From contig JAFYVA010000010.1 in the NCBI GenBank assembly GCA_017549325.1, forward strand, positions 1 through 16,368: a DNA stretch of 16,368 nucleotides. Direction: 5' to 3'. The DNA is from Oscillospiraceae bacterium (lineage in GTDB: Bacteria > Bacillota_A > Clostridia > Oscillospirales > Oscillospiraceae). A program made the translations under genes and the position numbers. This document shows, piece by piece, positions 7,594 to 14,099 of the stretch; positions within the stretch are counted from its first letter, which is position 1, and the number at the start of each line of letters is the position of its first letter. The notes below the pieces were generated by a model. The model was not told where the DNA came from and ran no database searches. It worked only from the letters and a program-made list of their open reading frames with translations.

Positions 7594-9440
7594 CGCAGTG
7601 CCTCCTCTAACGCATACGCCACACTGGCGGCATCCAGTTCCAGCTCCTCATACAGCTCGCTAACACTGCCGTGAGGGGCAACATGAACGCCGAGGTTTTT
7701 CAAAATCATTTTGCGGGGACAGCAGCCGCCCTGTGCAAGAATGGCAGCGATGCGCTGACCAACGCAGCCAACGCCGAGGCAGTCCTCCAACACCAACATG
7801 GGCGCATCACCGCCCAACGCCTCGCACACAGCACGGCTCTCCAACGGAGCGATCCGGTTGATCTTCACCACACGGACAGACATTCCCCGCTCTGCAAGGA
7901 TCTGCGCCGCCTCCATCGCCTGATTGACCAGCACACCGTAGGTGACAATGCTGGCATCACCGCCCTCACGGAGCACGGTAAAGTCCTCCTCGCCGCAGCA
8001 GGCGGTATAAGCACCTTCACTGCCGCGGGGATAGCGCACCGCAACAGGGCCTTCCGTATGGAATACAGCCCGGCGCAGCATAGCGCGGAGTTCGGCAAAG
8101 CTGGCAGGACACAACACCGTCATGTGCGGAGTTTGGCTCAAATACATCACATCAAAGCAGCCGTGATGTGTCTCTCCGTCGGCACCGACAAGACCTGCAC
8201 GGTCAACGCCCAGCACAACATGGAGTTTATCCAGAGAGACATCCTGCTGCAGCATATCGTAGCCGCGCTGGAGGAAACTGGAGTAAACGGCCAGCACCGG
8301 CACTGCACCCTGTTTGGCCATGCCTCCTGCCATGGAAACGGCATGCCCCTCGGCAATACCGACATCAAACAGGCGCTTGGGAAACGCCTCTGCAAAGGAG
8401 GAAAGACCCGTTCCGTCGATCATAGCAGCCGTGACGGCGCAGACGCGCTCGTCCTCCTCTGCCAGTTCCATCATGGTCTGACCGAACACATCGGAGAAAC
8501 TCTCTTTGGATTCAGCCTTGGGCTTTCCTGTAAAGACATCAAAGGCGCCGACGCCATGGAATTTTTCGGGATTTGCCTCAGCAGGAAGATAGCCCTTTCC
8601 TTTCTTTGTGTGCACATGGAGCAGCACGGGATTCTTCTGTTCCTTAGCCCAACGCAGCGCATCTGTCAATGCATCCACATCGTGCCCATTGACAGGCCCC
8701 ATGTACATAAAGCCCATATCTTCAAACATAGAGCTGTTGGGCAACAAAGACTTTTTCAGCGCTGTTTTCATATCGTGGCTCAAGGCATACAGCTTTTCAC
8801 CCACAATATTGGTTTCCATCACCTGACGATAGCGCTTTTTGAGCTCATAATAGCCCGGACGGGTACGCAGACGGGACAGATGACCGCTCATAGCACCCAC
8901 ATTCTCGCTGATGGACATACCGTTATCGTTTAAAATCACAATCATCGGCTCACCGGAGCCACCGGCATCGTTCATGCCCTCAAAGGCCAGACCTCCGGCC
9001 AGAGAGGCATCGCCCACCAGAGCCAGCACATGGTAGTTCTCCTTTCGAAGCGTGCGGGCACGCGCCATACCCAGTGCCACCGACACGGCAGCGGAGGCAT
9101 GACCTGCCACAAAGGCATCGTGGACACTCTCATAGGGCTTAGGAAATCCGGAAATACCACGGAACTTCCGCAGTGTATCCATCTCATTGCGGCGGCCGGT
9201 CAGCATCTTATGGACATAGCACTGGTGCCCCACATCGAAAACCAGGCGATCGTAGGCGGTGTCAAACACGCGGTGGATGGCCACACTCAGTTCCACAACG
9301 CCCAGATTGGATGCCAAATGCCCGCCGGTTTGCGCAACAGAGCGCACCAAATCGGCGCGCAGCTCTTCGCAGAGACGGCGGGCTTCCAAAGCTGTTAACT
9401 TTTTTACATCTTCAGGGCTGTGAATTCTCTCTAAATACAC
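7590..9440 (-). CDS. dxs: 1-deoxy-D-xylulose-5-phosphate synthase
   Basis: 616 residues. It condenses pyruvate and glyceraldehyde 3-phosphate to DXP with thiamine diphosphate, the first step of the MEP isoprenoid pathway. Visible features are GGHLASNLG at 39-47, GHQCY at 71-75, GHASAAVS at 113-120, the ThDP/Mg motif from GDASLAGG (143-150) to NDNGMSIS (171-178), the catalytic Glu in GIAEGH (E364), and DRAGLVGADGETHHG at 413-427. The third residue of the usual GDG is Ala here. The start is a GTG at 9440, preceded by AAGAGG about 9 bases upstream; MYLERIHSPEDVKKL aligns with the usual Dxs beginning. The gene is 16 bases from the upstream membrane-protein gene and overlaps tlyA by four bases. 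Confidence 0.97.
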   Translation of the reverse strand: MYLERIHSPEDVKKLTALEARRLCEELRADLVRSVAQTGGHLASNLGVVELSVAIHRVFDTAYDRLVFDVGHQCYVHKMLTGRRNEMDTLRKFRGISGFPKPYESVHDAFVAGHASAAVSVALGMARARTLRKENYHVLALVGDASLAGGLAFEGMNDAGGSGEPMIVILNDNGMSISENVGAMSGHLSRLRTRPGYYELKKRYRQVMETNIVGEKLYALSHDMKTALKKSLLPNSSMFEDMGFMYMGPVNGHDVDALTDALRWAKEQKNPVLLHVHTKKGKGYLPAEANPEKFHGVGAFDVFTGKPKAESKESFSDVFGQTMMELAEEDERVCAVTAAMIDGTGLSSFAEAFPKRLFDVGIAEGHAVSMAGGMAKQGAVPVLAVYSSFLQRGYDMLQQDVSLDKLHVVLGVDRAGLVGADGETHHGCFDVMYLSQTPHMTVLCPASFAELRAMLRRAVFHTEGPVAVRYPRGSEGAYTACCGEEDFTVLREGGDASIVTYGVLVNQAMEAAQILAERGMSVRVVKINRIAPLESRAVCEALGGDAPMLVLEDCLGVGCVGQRIAAILAQGGCCPRKMILKNLGVHVAPHGSVSELYEELELDAASVAYALEEALR

Positions 9441-9456
9441 GGATCAACGCCTCTTT

Positions 9457-10005
9457 TCAGCGGAACAGATGGAGTGCTGCCATGATACGGGCCACCCGAT
9501 ACACAACGGCCGTGCAGTCCTTAATGGCCACTTTCTTACCCAGTGCCTTACCTCCGATGGTAAAGCCGGAAATCAGCGCCGTTACGCCGATGGAGATCAG
9601 CACATTGGTGGTGGAAAAATCCCGCAGCAGCGCCGCTACGATCACCGCAGCTGTGGTACCGCTGACGATACCGCAGATATCACCCACCACATCGTTACAG
9701 ATGGAGCTGACCTTTTCTGCGTTCTGGAGCAGGCGGATGGCCTCGCGGCCGCCCTTTTCCTTATGGGCTGCCATGGAATGGAACGGCTTCGGGTCGGCGG
9801 CAGTCACCGCCACACCGATCATATCAAAGATAATACCTAATGCAATAAATACCAGCAAAACCGTGATGGCTACCACATAGCCCGTTCCCTCCAATGCCGT
9901 GGAGGCCAAAAAGCTCAAAACGGCGCTCAGACCGATGGCCAGAAAAAACACCTTGATGGGCCATGAATCCTTTTTCTTCTTCGGTTTGCCTTTGTCGCTA
10001 CTCAA
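9457..10005 (-). CDS. oapA: OLE-associated membrane protein OapA
   Basis: 182 residues with a very basic N-terminus (KGKPKKKKD) and four predicted membrane helices, at about 16-36, 42-62, 104-127 and 133-153. The conserved-looking stretch FDMIGVAVTAADPKPFHSM (60-78) lies just after helix 2 and resembles the DUF21/CorC-CNNM membrane family. Known biology: OapA is encoded directly downstream of OLE RNA in Firmicutes, binds it, and brings it to the membrane. Loss of the complex sensitises cells to cold, short-chain alcohols and Mg2+ in Bacillus halodurans. Identity here rests on location (OLE-like RNA upstream, dxs downstream), length and topology. The start is TTG at 10005, behind GAGGGA 8 bases upstream; an upstream ATG at about 10027 hits a stop after two codons. 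Translation may be weak because of the TTG. Confidence 0.88.
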   Translation of the reverse strand: MSSDKGKPKKKKDSWPIKVFFLAIGLSAVLSFLASTALEGTGYVVAITVLLVFIALGIIFDMIGVAVTAADPKPFHSMAAHKEKGGREAIRLLQNAEKVSSICNDVVGDICGIVSGTTAAVIVAALLRDFSTTNVLISIGVTALISGFTIGGKALGKKVAIKDCTAVVYRVARIMAALHLFR

Positions 10006-10043
10006 AACAGAATTCCCTCACTTCATCCTGTAATAGAAAAAGT

Positions 10044-10703
10044 TACTGAACAGGGCAACATTGGGAGTAAATCTTGCGGCTTAGGTACGGGTTGGATTTC
10101 CCCACGACACACCTTTCGTCGCCGATAAAGGTGGTTTCCCCTTAGGTGTCATGCTGCGGTGTTACCACACGCAGGACCCGACTGCCACTTAGTCCGCACT
10201 GCAATCCCCCCAAGGCCCCATCCGAAATGGACAGCCTAGGTGATTTCCACTGCAGTCACGCCGTCTCTTATCCTCTTTTGCAGATATGGTTTCAAGGGAA
10301 TAGCACATCATCCCTGGCCGGGGACTTATTGCATCAGCTCCCCTATCCACCATACCCACGCAAGGCAGGCTACTCTGCACACAGCGTTCGTGCCCCATGA
10401 GGGGCAGGTAGCACCGCATTGCAGGTTTATTCATCTGTTTCGTACACAGGTCGCTTAGACCACATCGGGAGTACGCCTGTGCACAATAACAGGTCTCCAC
10501 GGAAGCAGGGTCGGATTCCCCATGCCATTGGGGAGCGCCCTACAGCCGCAGGTACGCGTTGCGCGTACCTCCCTCCAGCACCCACCCCAAACTGGGCGTA
10601 AGAAGCAAGCACCAGAGGTTTCACAGTTGTGCCCTTTAAAGGATTTTTAGGCCCTTCTTAGGAGACGGCAGATCTGACTAGGATACTGCGCCGCTGTTCA
10701 GCA
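10044..10703 (-). ncRNA. ole: OLE RNA (ornate, large, extremophilic RNA)
   Basis: A stretch of about 660 bases has no credible gene but many strong helices, between ispA and oapA, which is the defining position of OLE RNA. The ends pair: TGCTGAACAG at 10703-10694 is complementary to CTGTTCAGTA at 10053-10044 (10 bp including one G-U), with GCGGC at about 10694-10690 facing GCCGC at 10080-10076. Internal hairpins include a 9-bp stem with a 3-base loop (10550-10570), CCCCA/TGGGG (10518-10533), TGCCCC/GGGGCA (10392-10407) and CACCTTT/AAAGGTG (10110-10133). OLE RNAs are usually about 600 nt, abundant, and bound by OapA at the membrane, with OapB and OapC as further partners (not in this window). 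A promoter lies just upstream. The 3' boundary is inferred from the terminal helix, with an AACTTTTTC tract following. A covariance-model match (Rfam OLE family) was not run. Confidence 0.88.
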
Positions 10704-10709
10704 CTACAT

Positions 10710-10738
10710 ATATTATCACACTTCAATCGAATTTACAA
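10710..10738 (-). promoter_or_regulatory. Promoter for OLE RNA
   Basis: In the minus-strand reading, TTGTAA (10738-10733) and TAATAT (10715-10710) are separated by 17 bases. The -10 region can also be read as an extended form, TGTGATAAT. The upstream sequence is very AT-rich, like an UP element. The predicted start, about 10703, coincides with the first base of the terminal OLE helix. Confidence 0.75.
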
Positions 10739-10776
10739 CTGGTTTATGCACAATATTCTGTATATTATCTGTAAAC

Positions 10777-10807
10777 AAAAAAAGATGTGCCCGTGGGCAC
10801 ATCTTTT
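10777..10807 (-). terminator. Intrinsic terminator after ispA, upstream of OLE RNA
   Basis: A strong hairpin (GATGTGCC/GGCACATC with a 4-base loop, extended by four A-T pairs) spans 10807-10780 on the minus strand. It is followed by seven T residues (10783-10777). It begins 4 bases after the ispA stop codon, so the transcript from the asp23/nusB promoter probably ends here, and OLE RNA starts from its own promoter about 40 bases on. Confidence 0.92.
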
Positions 10808-10811
10808 AAAA

Positions 10812-11681
10812 TTACTGTACTCGTCCTGCCAGCTGATCGGCCAGTTCCAACAAAAAGGCACGATCGGGCCATGCGGAGACAACAGACTTTGCTTCCTTCG
10901 TCAGGCGCTCCACCTCGGCGCGGCAGCCGTCAAGACCAAGCGCATCCACAAAGGTGAATTTCCCCTCTTCCCTGTCGGAACCGATGGGCTTGCCGAATAC
11001 CTCGGCCTCTCCCTCCACATCCAGCATATCGTCGCGGATCTGGAAAGCCAGGCCAAGATCGCGGGCATACTGTACTGCCAAGGCGCGCATACCGGCGTTC
11101 ATGCCGGAGGCAGCACAGCCCAGTTCGGCGGCAGCGGCGATCATGCAGCCTGTTTTCAGGCTCTCCATGTGGCGCAGCTGCTCCACCGTCTCGATGGGGC
11201 AAAGGGTGTCCAGCACCTGACCTGCCACCATTCCGTCGGCGCCGCACGCATCCAGCAGCACCCGCAGGCCGTCGATCTTCCGCTCGGAGGACAAGGCCGG
11301 GGCATCGAGGATCAGACGGAACGCCTCGGGCTGCAACGCATCACCTGCCAACACTGCCAGCGTTTCGCCGTAGACCTTGTGGGTCGTAGGCTTGCCGCGG
11401 CGGAGATCATCATCGTCCATGCAGGGCAGGTCGTCATGGATCAGACTGTAATTGTGCACCAACTCCAGCGCACAGGCAAAGGGCAGCGCCAGATGCCAGT
11501 CAATGCCGCCGAGACGGGCAAATTCCAGTGTCAGCACAGGGCGGATACGCTTTCCGCCGCCCAGAATACTGTAGCGGATGGCCTCGTAAAGCTGTCCGTG
11601 AGGCACATCGCTCGTAAACAGGCCATTGAGATACTGTTCGATGGCCTGCTGATATTCACGGTAACGCTCGGTGTAGGTCAT
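10812..11681 (-). CDS. ispA: Farnesyl/geranyl diphosphate synthase (IspA family)
   Basis: 289 residues, a short-chain trans-prenyltransferase of normal length. It builds geranyl and farnesyl diphosphate from DMAPP and IPP, feeding undecaprenol and quinone synthesis. GGGKRIRP at residues 41-48 binds the diphosphate. The first aspartate-rich motif is DDLPCMDDDDLRRGKPT (83-99) and the second is DDMLD (217-221), preceded by FQIR. KPIGSDREEGKFT lies at 231-243. The insertion between the paired aspartates of the first motif (DDxxxxD) is the bacterial type II FPP synthase form. The ATG overlaps the xseB stop as ATGA. Together with dxs it brackets the OLE RNA and oapA with isoprenoid genes. Exact chain length cannot be fixed by eye. 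Confidence 0.96.
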   Translation of the reverse strand: MTYTERYREYQQAIEQYLNGLFTSDVPHGQLYEAIRYSILGGGKRIRPVLTLEFARLGGIDWHLALPFACALELVHNYSLIHDDLPCMDDDDLRRGKPTTHKVYGETLAVLAGDALQPEAFRLILDAPALSSERKIDGLRVLLDACGADGMVAGQVLDTLCPIETVEQLRHMESLKTGCMIAAAAELGCAASGMNAGMRALAVQYARDLGLAFQIRDDMLDVEGEAEVFGKPIGSDREEGKFTFVDALGLDGCRAEVERLTKEAKSVVSAWPDRAFLLELADQLAGRVQ

Positions 11682-11914
11682 ACGGTCTCCTCGCTTGCAA
11701 AGCTGCTCTCGATGGGTTCGCCGTCAGGTCCCTTCATCAGCTTGACCACCTGCTGCTCGGCCTTGTCCAGTGCTGTGCGGCACTCGCCGATGAGCTTGGT
11801 TCCCTCTTCAAACAGCTTCAAAGACTCGTCCAGAGGCACCTCTCCCTTTTCCAACTGCGCCACGATCGCCTCCAATCGCAGCATATTCTCTTCAAAGGTT
11901 TTCTTATCAGCCAT
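11678..11914 (-). CDS. xseB: Exodeoxyribonuclease VII small subunit
   Basis: 78 residues, the usual size of XseB. Several copies bind one XseA to form the single-strand-specific exonuclease. The protein is the typical short helical hairpin: FEENMLRLEAIVAQLEKGEVPLDESLKLFEEGTKLIGECR. The ATG at 11914 is chosen because AAGGAG lies 7-8 bases upstream, overlapping the xseA stop (gap 4 bases), and because MADKKTFEENM is the family's normal start. A longer in-frame start at 12046 would lie inside xseA and adds unrelated residues. It overlaps ispA by 4 bases. Confidence 0.96.
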   Translation of the reverse strand: MADKKTFEENMLRLEAIVAQLEKGEVPLDESLKLFEEGTKLIGECRTALDKAEQQVVKLMKGPDGEPIESSFASEETV

Positions 11915-11918
11915 AATC

Positions 11919-13127
11919 TTACTCCTTTTTATCGTCCACGGTACAGCCCAGCGTTCCATCGCCCAGCCGCACTTCAATCTTCTCTCCGACCTGCACCTGC
12001 TCGACACTGCGGAGCACCGTACTGTCCTCTTTCTGCGCCATGGCAAAACCGCGGCCCAGCACCTTCAAGGGGCTAAGTGCGTCCAACGAGGCCGCCAGAC
12101 GGGTAAATCGCTGCATCTGACCGTTGATCTTGCGCTGCGCCGTCAGCCCCATCCGCTGCTGCACATTGTCCAGATGCAATCTCCTATCATCAATGGTGGC
12201 CATGGGGTCCTGCATCACACGCTTTTGCGTGGCATTGTCCAGCCGCGCAGATGCCTTTTCAAGGGTGGCCAGCACACTTTTTGTCATCGCAGCCTCCGCA
12301 CTTTGCAGGTGCTTGACCAAATCGCGCCGCTCCGGCACTGCCAACTCTGCGGCATTGGACGGTGTAGACGCACGCCTGTCCGCTACGAAATCGGCAATGG
12401 TCACATCGGGCTCATGGCCCACAGCGGAGATCACGGGGATCTCCGAGGCAAAGATGGCACGGGCCACCCGCTCGTCATTGAAGGCCCACAGATCCTCGAT
12501 CGAGCCGCCGCCGCGTCCGGTGATGATCACATCTGCCAATCGGTGGCGGTTGGCATAGCGGATGGCGCCCACGATCTCGGGCGGCGCTTCCACGCCCTGC
12601 ACACGCACCGGCAGCAGCAGCACCTTCGCCAACGGATAGCGGCTGCGGAGAATGCGGATCATATCGTGCACCGCCGCACCTGCCGAAGAGGTGATGATGG
12701 CAATTCGCTGAGGATACTGCGGCAGCGGTTTTTTATGGGCAGGATCGAACAGGCCCTCGTGATAGAGCTTCTCTTTCAGTTGCTCAAAGGCCACATACAG
12801 ATCACCCACACCGTCAGCCGAGAGTGATGAGCAATAGAGCTGATAGACACCGTCTCTGGGATAGACGGAAATGCGGCCCGTTGCCACCGCCTGCATACCG
12901 TTTTCGGGACGGAAGCGCAGCTTCATGGCGCTGCCCTTGAACATCACGCACTTGAGGGCACTGTCGCCGTCTTTCAAGGTAAAGTAATGATGCCCAGAAG
13001 GATAGATTTTATAATTGGACAATTCGCCCCGCACCATAACGTTGCTCAAAGGCGGGACATTCTCCAGAATATCCTTAATGAATCCATTCAGTTCCGATAC
13101 CGTTAATACCTGCTGCTGTTCAGACAT
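11919..13127 (-). CDS. xseA: Exodeoxyribonuclease VII large subunit
   Basis: 402 residues. It is the catalytic subunit of exonuclease VII, which degrades single-stranded DNA from both ends in repair and recombination. The N-terminal OB-fold (about residues 5-100) carries VRGELSNYKIYPSGHHYFTLKD. The catalytic domain includes TSSAGAAVHDM, the highly conserved DVIITGRGGGSIEDLWAFND, and PVISAVGHEPDVTIADFVADRRASTPSNAAEL. A C-terminal coiled coil follows. I prefer the ATG at 13127 over the GTG at 13133: AGGAGG sits about 9 bases from the ATG but too close to the GTG. A UUCG hairpin lies between this gene and nusB. folD, which sits here in B. subtilis, is absent. Confidence 0.96.
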   Translation of the reverse strand: MSEQQQVLTVSELNGFIKDILENVPPLSNVMVRGELSNYKIYPSGHHYFTLKDGDSALKCVMFKGSAMKLRFRPENGMQAVATGRISVYPRDGVYQLYCSSLSADGVGDLYVAFEQLKEKLYHEGLFDPAHKKPLPQYPQRIAIITSSAGAAVHDMIRILRSRYPLAKVLLLPVRVQGVEAPPEIVGAIRYANRHRLADVIITGRGGGSIEDLWAFNDERVARAIFASEIPVISAVGHEPDVTIADFVADRRASTPSNAAELAVPERRDLVKHLQSAEAAMTKSVLATLEKASARLDNATQKRVMQDPMATIDDRRLHLDNVQQRMGLTAQRKINGQMQRFTRLAASLDALSPLKVLGRGFAMAQKEDSTVLRSVEQVQVGEKIEVRLGDGTLGCTVDDKKE

Positions 13128-13147
13128 GTCCACTCACCTCCTGTGTG

Positions 13148-13175
13148 AAAAGGCAGAGCCGAAGCCCTGCCTTTT
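13148..13175 (-). terminator. Hairpin with UUCG tetraloop between nusB and xseA
   Basis: In the minus-strand reading, AAAAGGCAGGGC and GCTCTGCCTTTT form a 12-bp stem (one G-U pair) closed by a very stable UUCG loop. Only four T residues follow, all of them already paired with the A-run, so it may act as a partial terminator or as a stability or processing element. The xseA ribosome binding site begins about 10 bases later. Confidence 0.65.
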
Positions 13176-13186
13176 GAACGCTGTTG

Positions 13187-13636
13187 TTATGCCTTGACTT
13201 CCTCGCGCAGGAAGCTGCCCAGAATACCGTTGACAAACTTTACGGTCTCGGGCTCGTCGTAGCGCTTGGTCAGCTCCACTGCCTCGTTGATGGCGGCACC
13301 GTGGGGGATGTCGGGCATATACATGATCTCGAACATCGCCACACGCATAATGGCGGCAGCCACCAGAGAGATACGCTCAAAGCGCCAACCCTTGGCATAC
13401 TTCTCAATATAGGTGTCCAGCTCCGCTGCGTGCTCGGCAACGCCGGTGACAAGGCGACGGATATAGCTGTCCTGCTTGGCGTTGGGTGCCTCGGCGTAGA
13501 CCTCACACTCCGTGGCCAGCTCTGCAAACTTTTCAGCAGAGAGATAGTGATCCAAAAATTCGGTAATGGGGAGATCTGTAAAGCTCAGCTCAAAGGCTAA
13601 ATGCATGGCGATCTCACGGGCTGTGTTGCGTGTCAT
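13187..13636 (-). CDS. nusB: Transcription antitermination factor NusB
   Basis: 149 residues, a standard NusB. It binds boxA RNA together with S10 (NusE) and supports rRNA antitermination and ribosome maturation. The all-helical protein begins MTRNTAREIAMHLAFEL. It carries RFERISLVAAAIMRVAMFEIMY in the second half, then the near-universal INEAVELTKRY and VKFVNGILGSFLRE at the C-terminus. The ATG at 13636 has an A/G-rich but weak ribosome binding site. It follows the Asp23-family gene by 23 bases and precedes the xse genes, as in many Firmicutes. Confidence 0.97.
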   Translation of the reverse strand: MTRNTAREIAMHLAFELSFTDLPITEFLDHYLSAEKFAELATECEVYAEAPNAKQDSYIRRLVTGVAEHAAELDTYIEKYAKGWRFERISLVAAAIMRVAMFEIMYMPDIPHGAAINEAVELTKRYDEPETVKFVNGILGSFLREEVKA

Positions 13637-13659
13637 ATATCTTCTCTCTCTTCTCTTCG

Positions 13660-14022
13660 TTAGTTAAAGCTGATGCCGCCTACCTGCACATTCACAGCAG
13701 AAACAGCGAAGCCGGTGCTGTTCTGCAGAGCCTGCAGCACGGCCTTCTGCACCTTCTTGGCCACATCACCAATGGAGCAGCCATAGCGCACAGTGATGAA
13801 AAGATTCACCACAATGCCGCCTGCGCCATCCGTTTCCACACGGACACCGCGAGCCGTCATCTTTTTACCGCCCATAAAATCGGCAACATTGGTGCCCTGC
13901 AGGCCGGTCACATGCTCAACCTCCAGCGCAGCGCCGGTGGCGATGCTGGCCACCACATCCTCGGAGATCTGGATAGAACCCATCTCCTCGTGGTGGATCA
14001 TATAATCTTTATTTTCAGGCAT
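13660..14022 (-). CDS. Asp23/Gls24 family protein (YqhY position)
   Basis: 120 residues, matching the family's size. The sequence begins with GSIQISEDVVASIATGAALEVEHVTGL, the typical Asp23/DUF322 start. It continues with GVRVETDGAGGIVVNLFITVRYGCSIGDVAKKVQKAVLQALQNSTG and ends with VNVQVGGISF, both highly characteristic. The position directly before nusB corresponds to YqhY of B. subtilis, a protein implicated in controlling acetyl-CoA carboxylase; accBC, which normally precede it, are absent here. The ATG at 14022 has AAGGAG about 8 bases upstream and is the first gene behind the promoter at 14062-14090. Its role is not certain. Confidence 0.93.
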   Translation of the reverse strand: MPENKDYMIHHEEMGSIQISEDVVASIATGAALEVEHVTGLQGTNVADFMGGKKMTARGVRVETDGAGGIVVNLFITVRYGCSIGDVAKKVQKAVLQALQNSTGFAVSAVNVQVGGISFN

Positions 14023-14061
14023 AGATACTATACTCCTTACTTTTTCTCATTCGTACACTTG

Positions 14062-14090
14062 AGTATACCATCTGCCGGCAGAAATTACAA
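14062..14090 (-). promoter_or_regulatory. Promoter of the asp23-nusB-xseAB-ispA operon
   Basis: In the minus-strand reading, TTGTAA (14090-14085) and TATACT (14067-14062) are separated by 17 bases, predicting a start about 33 bases before the Asp23-family ATG. A perfect 12-bp palindrome, TCTGCCGGCAGA (14071-14082), fills the spacer and could be an operator. No terminator is seen between spoIIIAH and this promoter. Confidence 0.75.
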
Positions 14091-14099
14091 CACTATTTT

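Noticed and set aside
10027..10054. Alternative helix CCTGT/ACAGG between the 3' end of OLE RNA and the oapA leader, as a possible switch
   Set aside because: Only 5 bp with a long AU-rich loop; it is much weaker than the terminal OLE helix it would have to displace.
10146..10624. Several 60-100 codon frames on both strands within the noncoding stretch
   Set aside because: They have no good ribosome binding sites, have atypical composition (Cys, Pro and His rich), and overlap each other and the hairpins of the RNA; structure explains the region better.
10044..10703. Group II intron, RNase P RNA or tmRNA as the identity of the structured region
   Set aside because: There is no reverse transcriptase gene, no tRNA-like Ala acceptor end or tag frame, and none of the RNase P conserved blocks that I know; position between ispA and an OapA-like gene points to OLE RNA.
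10746..12827. A 693-codon plus-strand open frame across ispA, xseB and xseA
   Set aside because: It is antisense to three clearly recognised genes. Its translation is rich in His/Gln/Arg low-complexity sequence, typical of a shadow frame, and it has no ribosome binding site or known motif.
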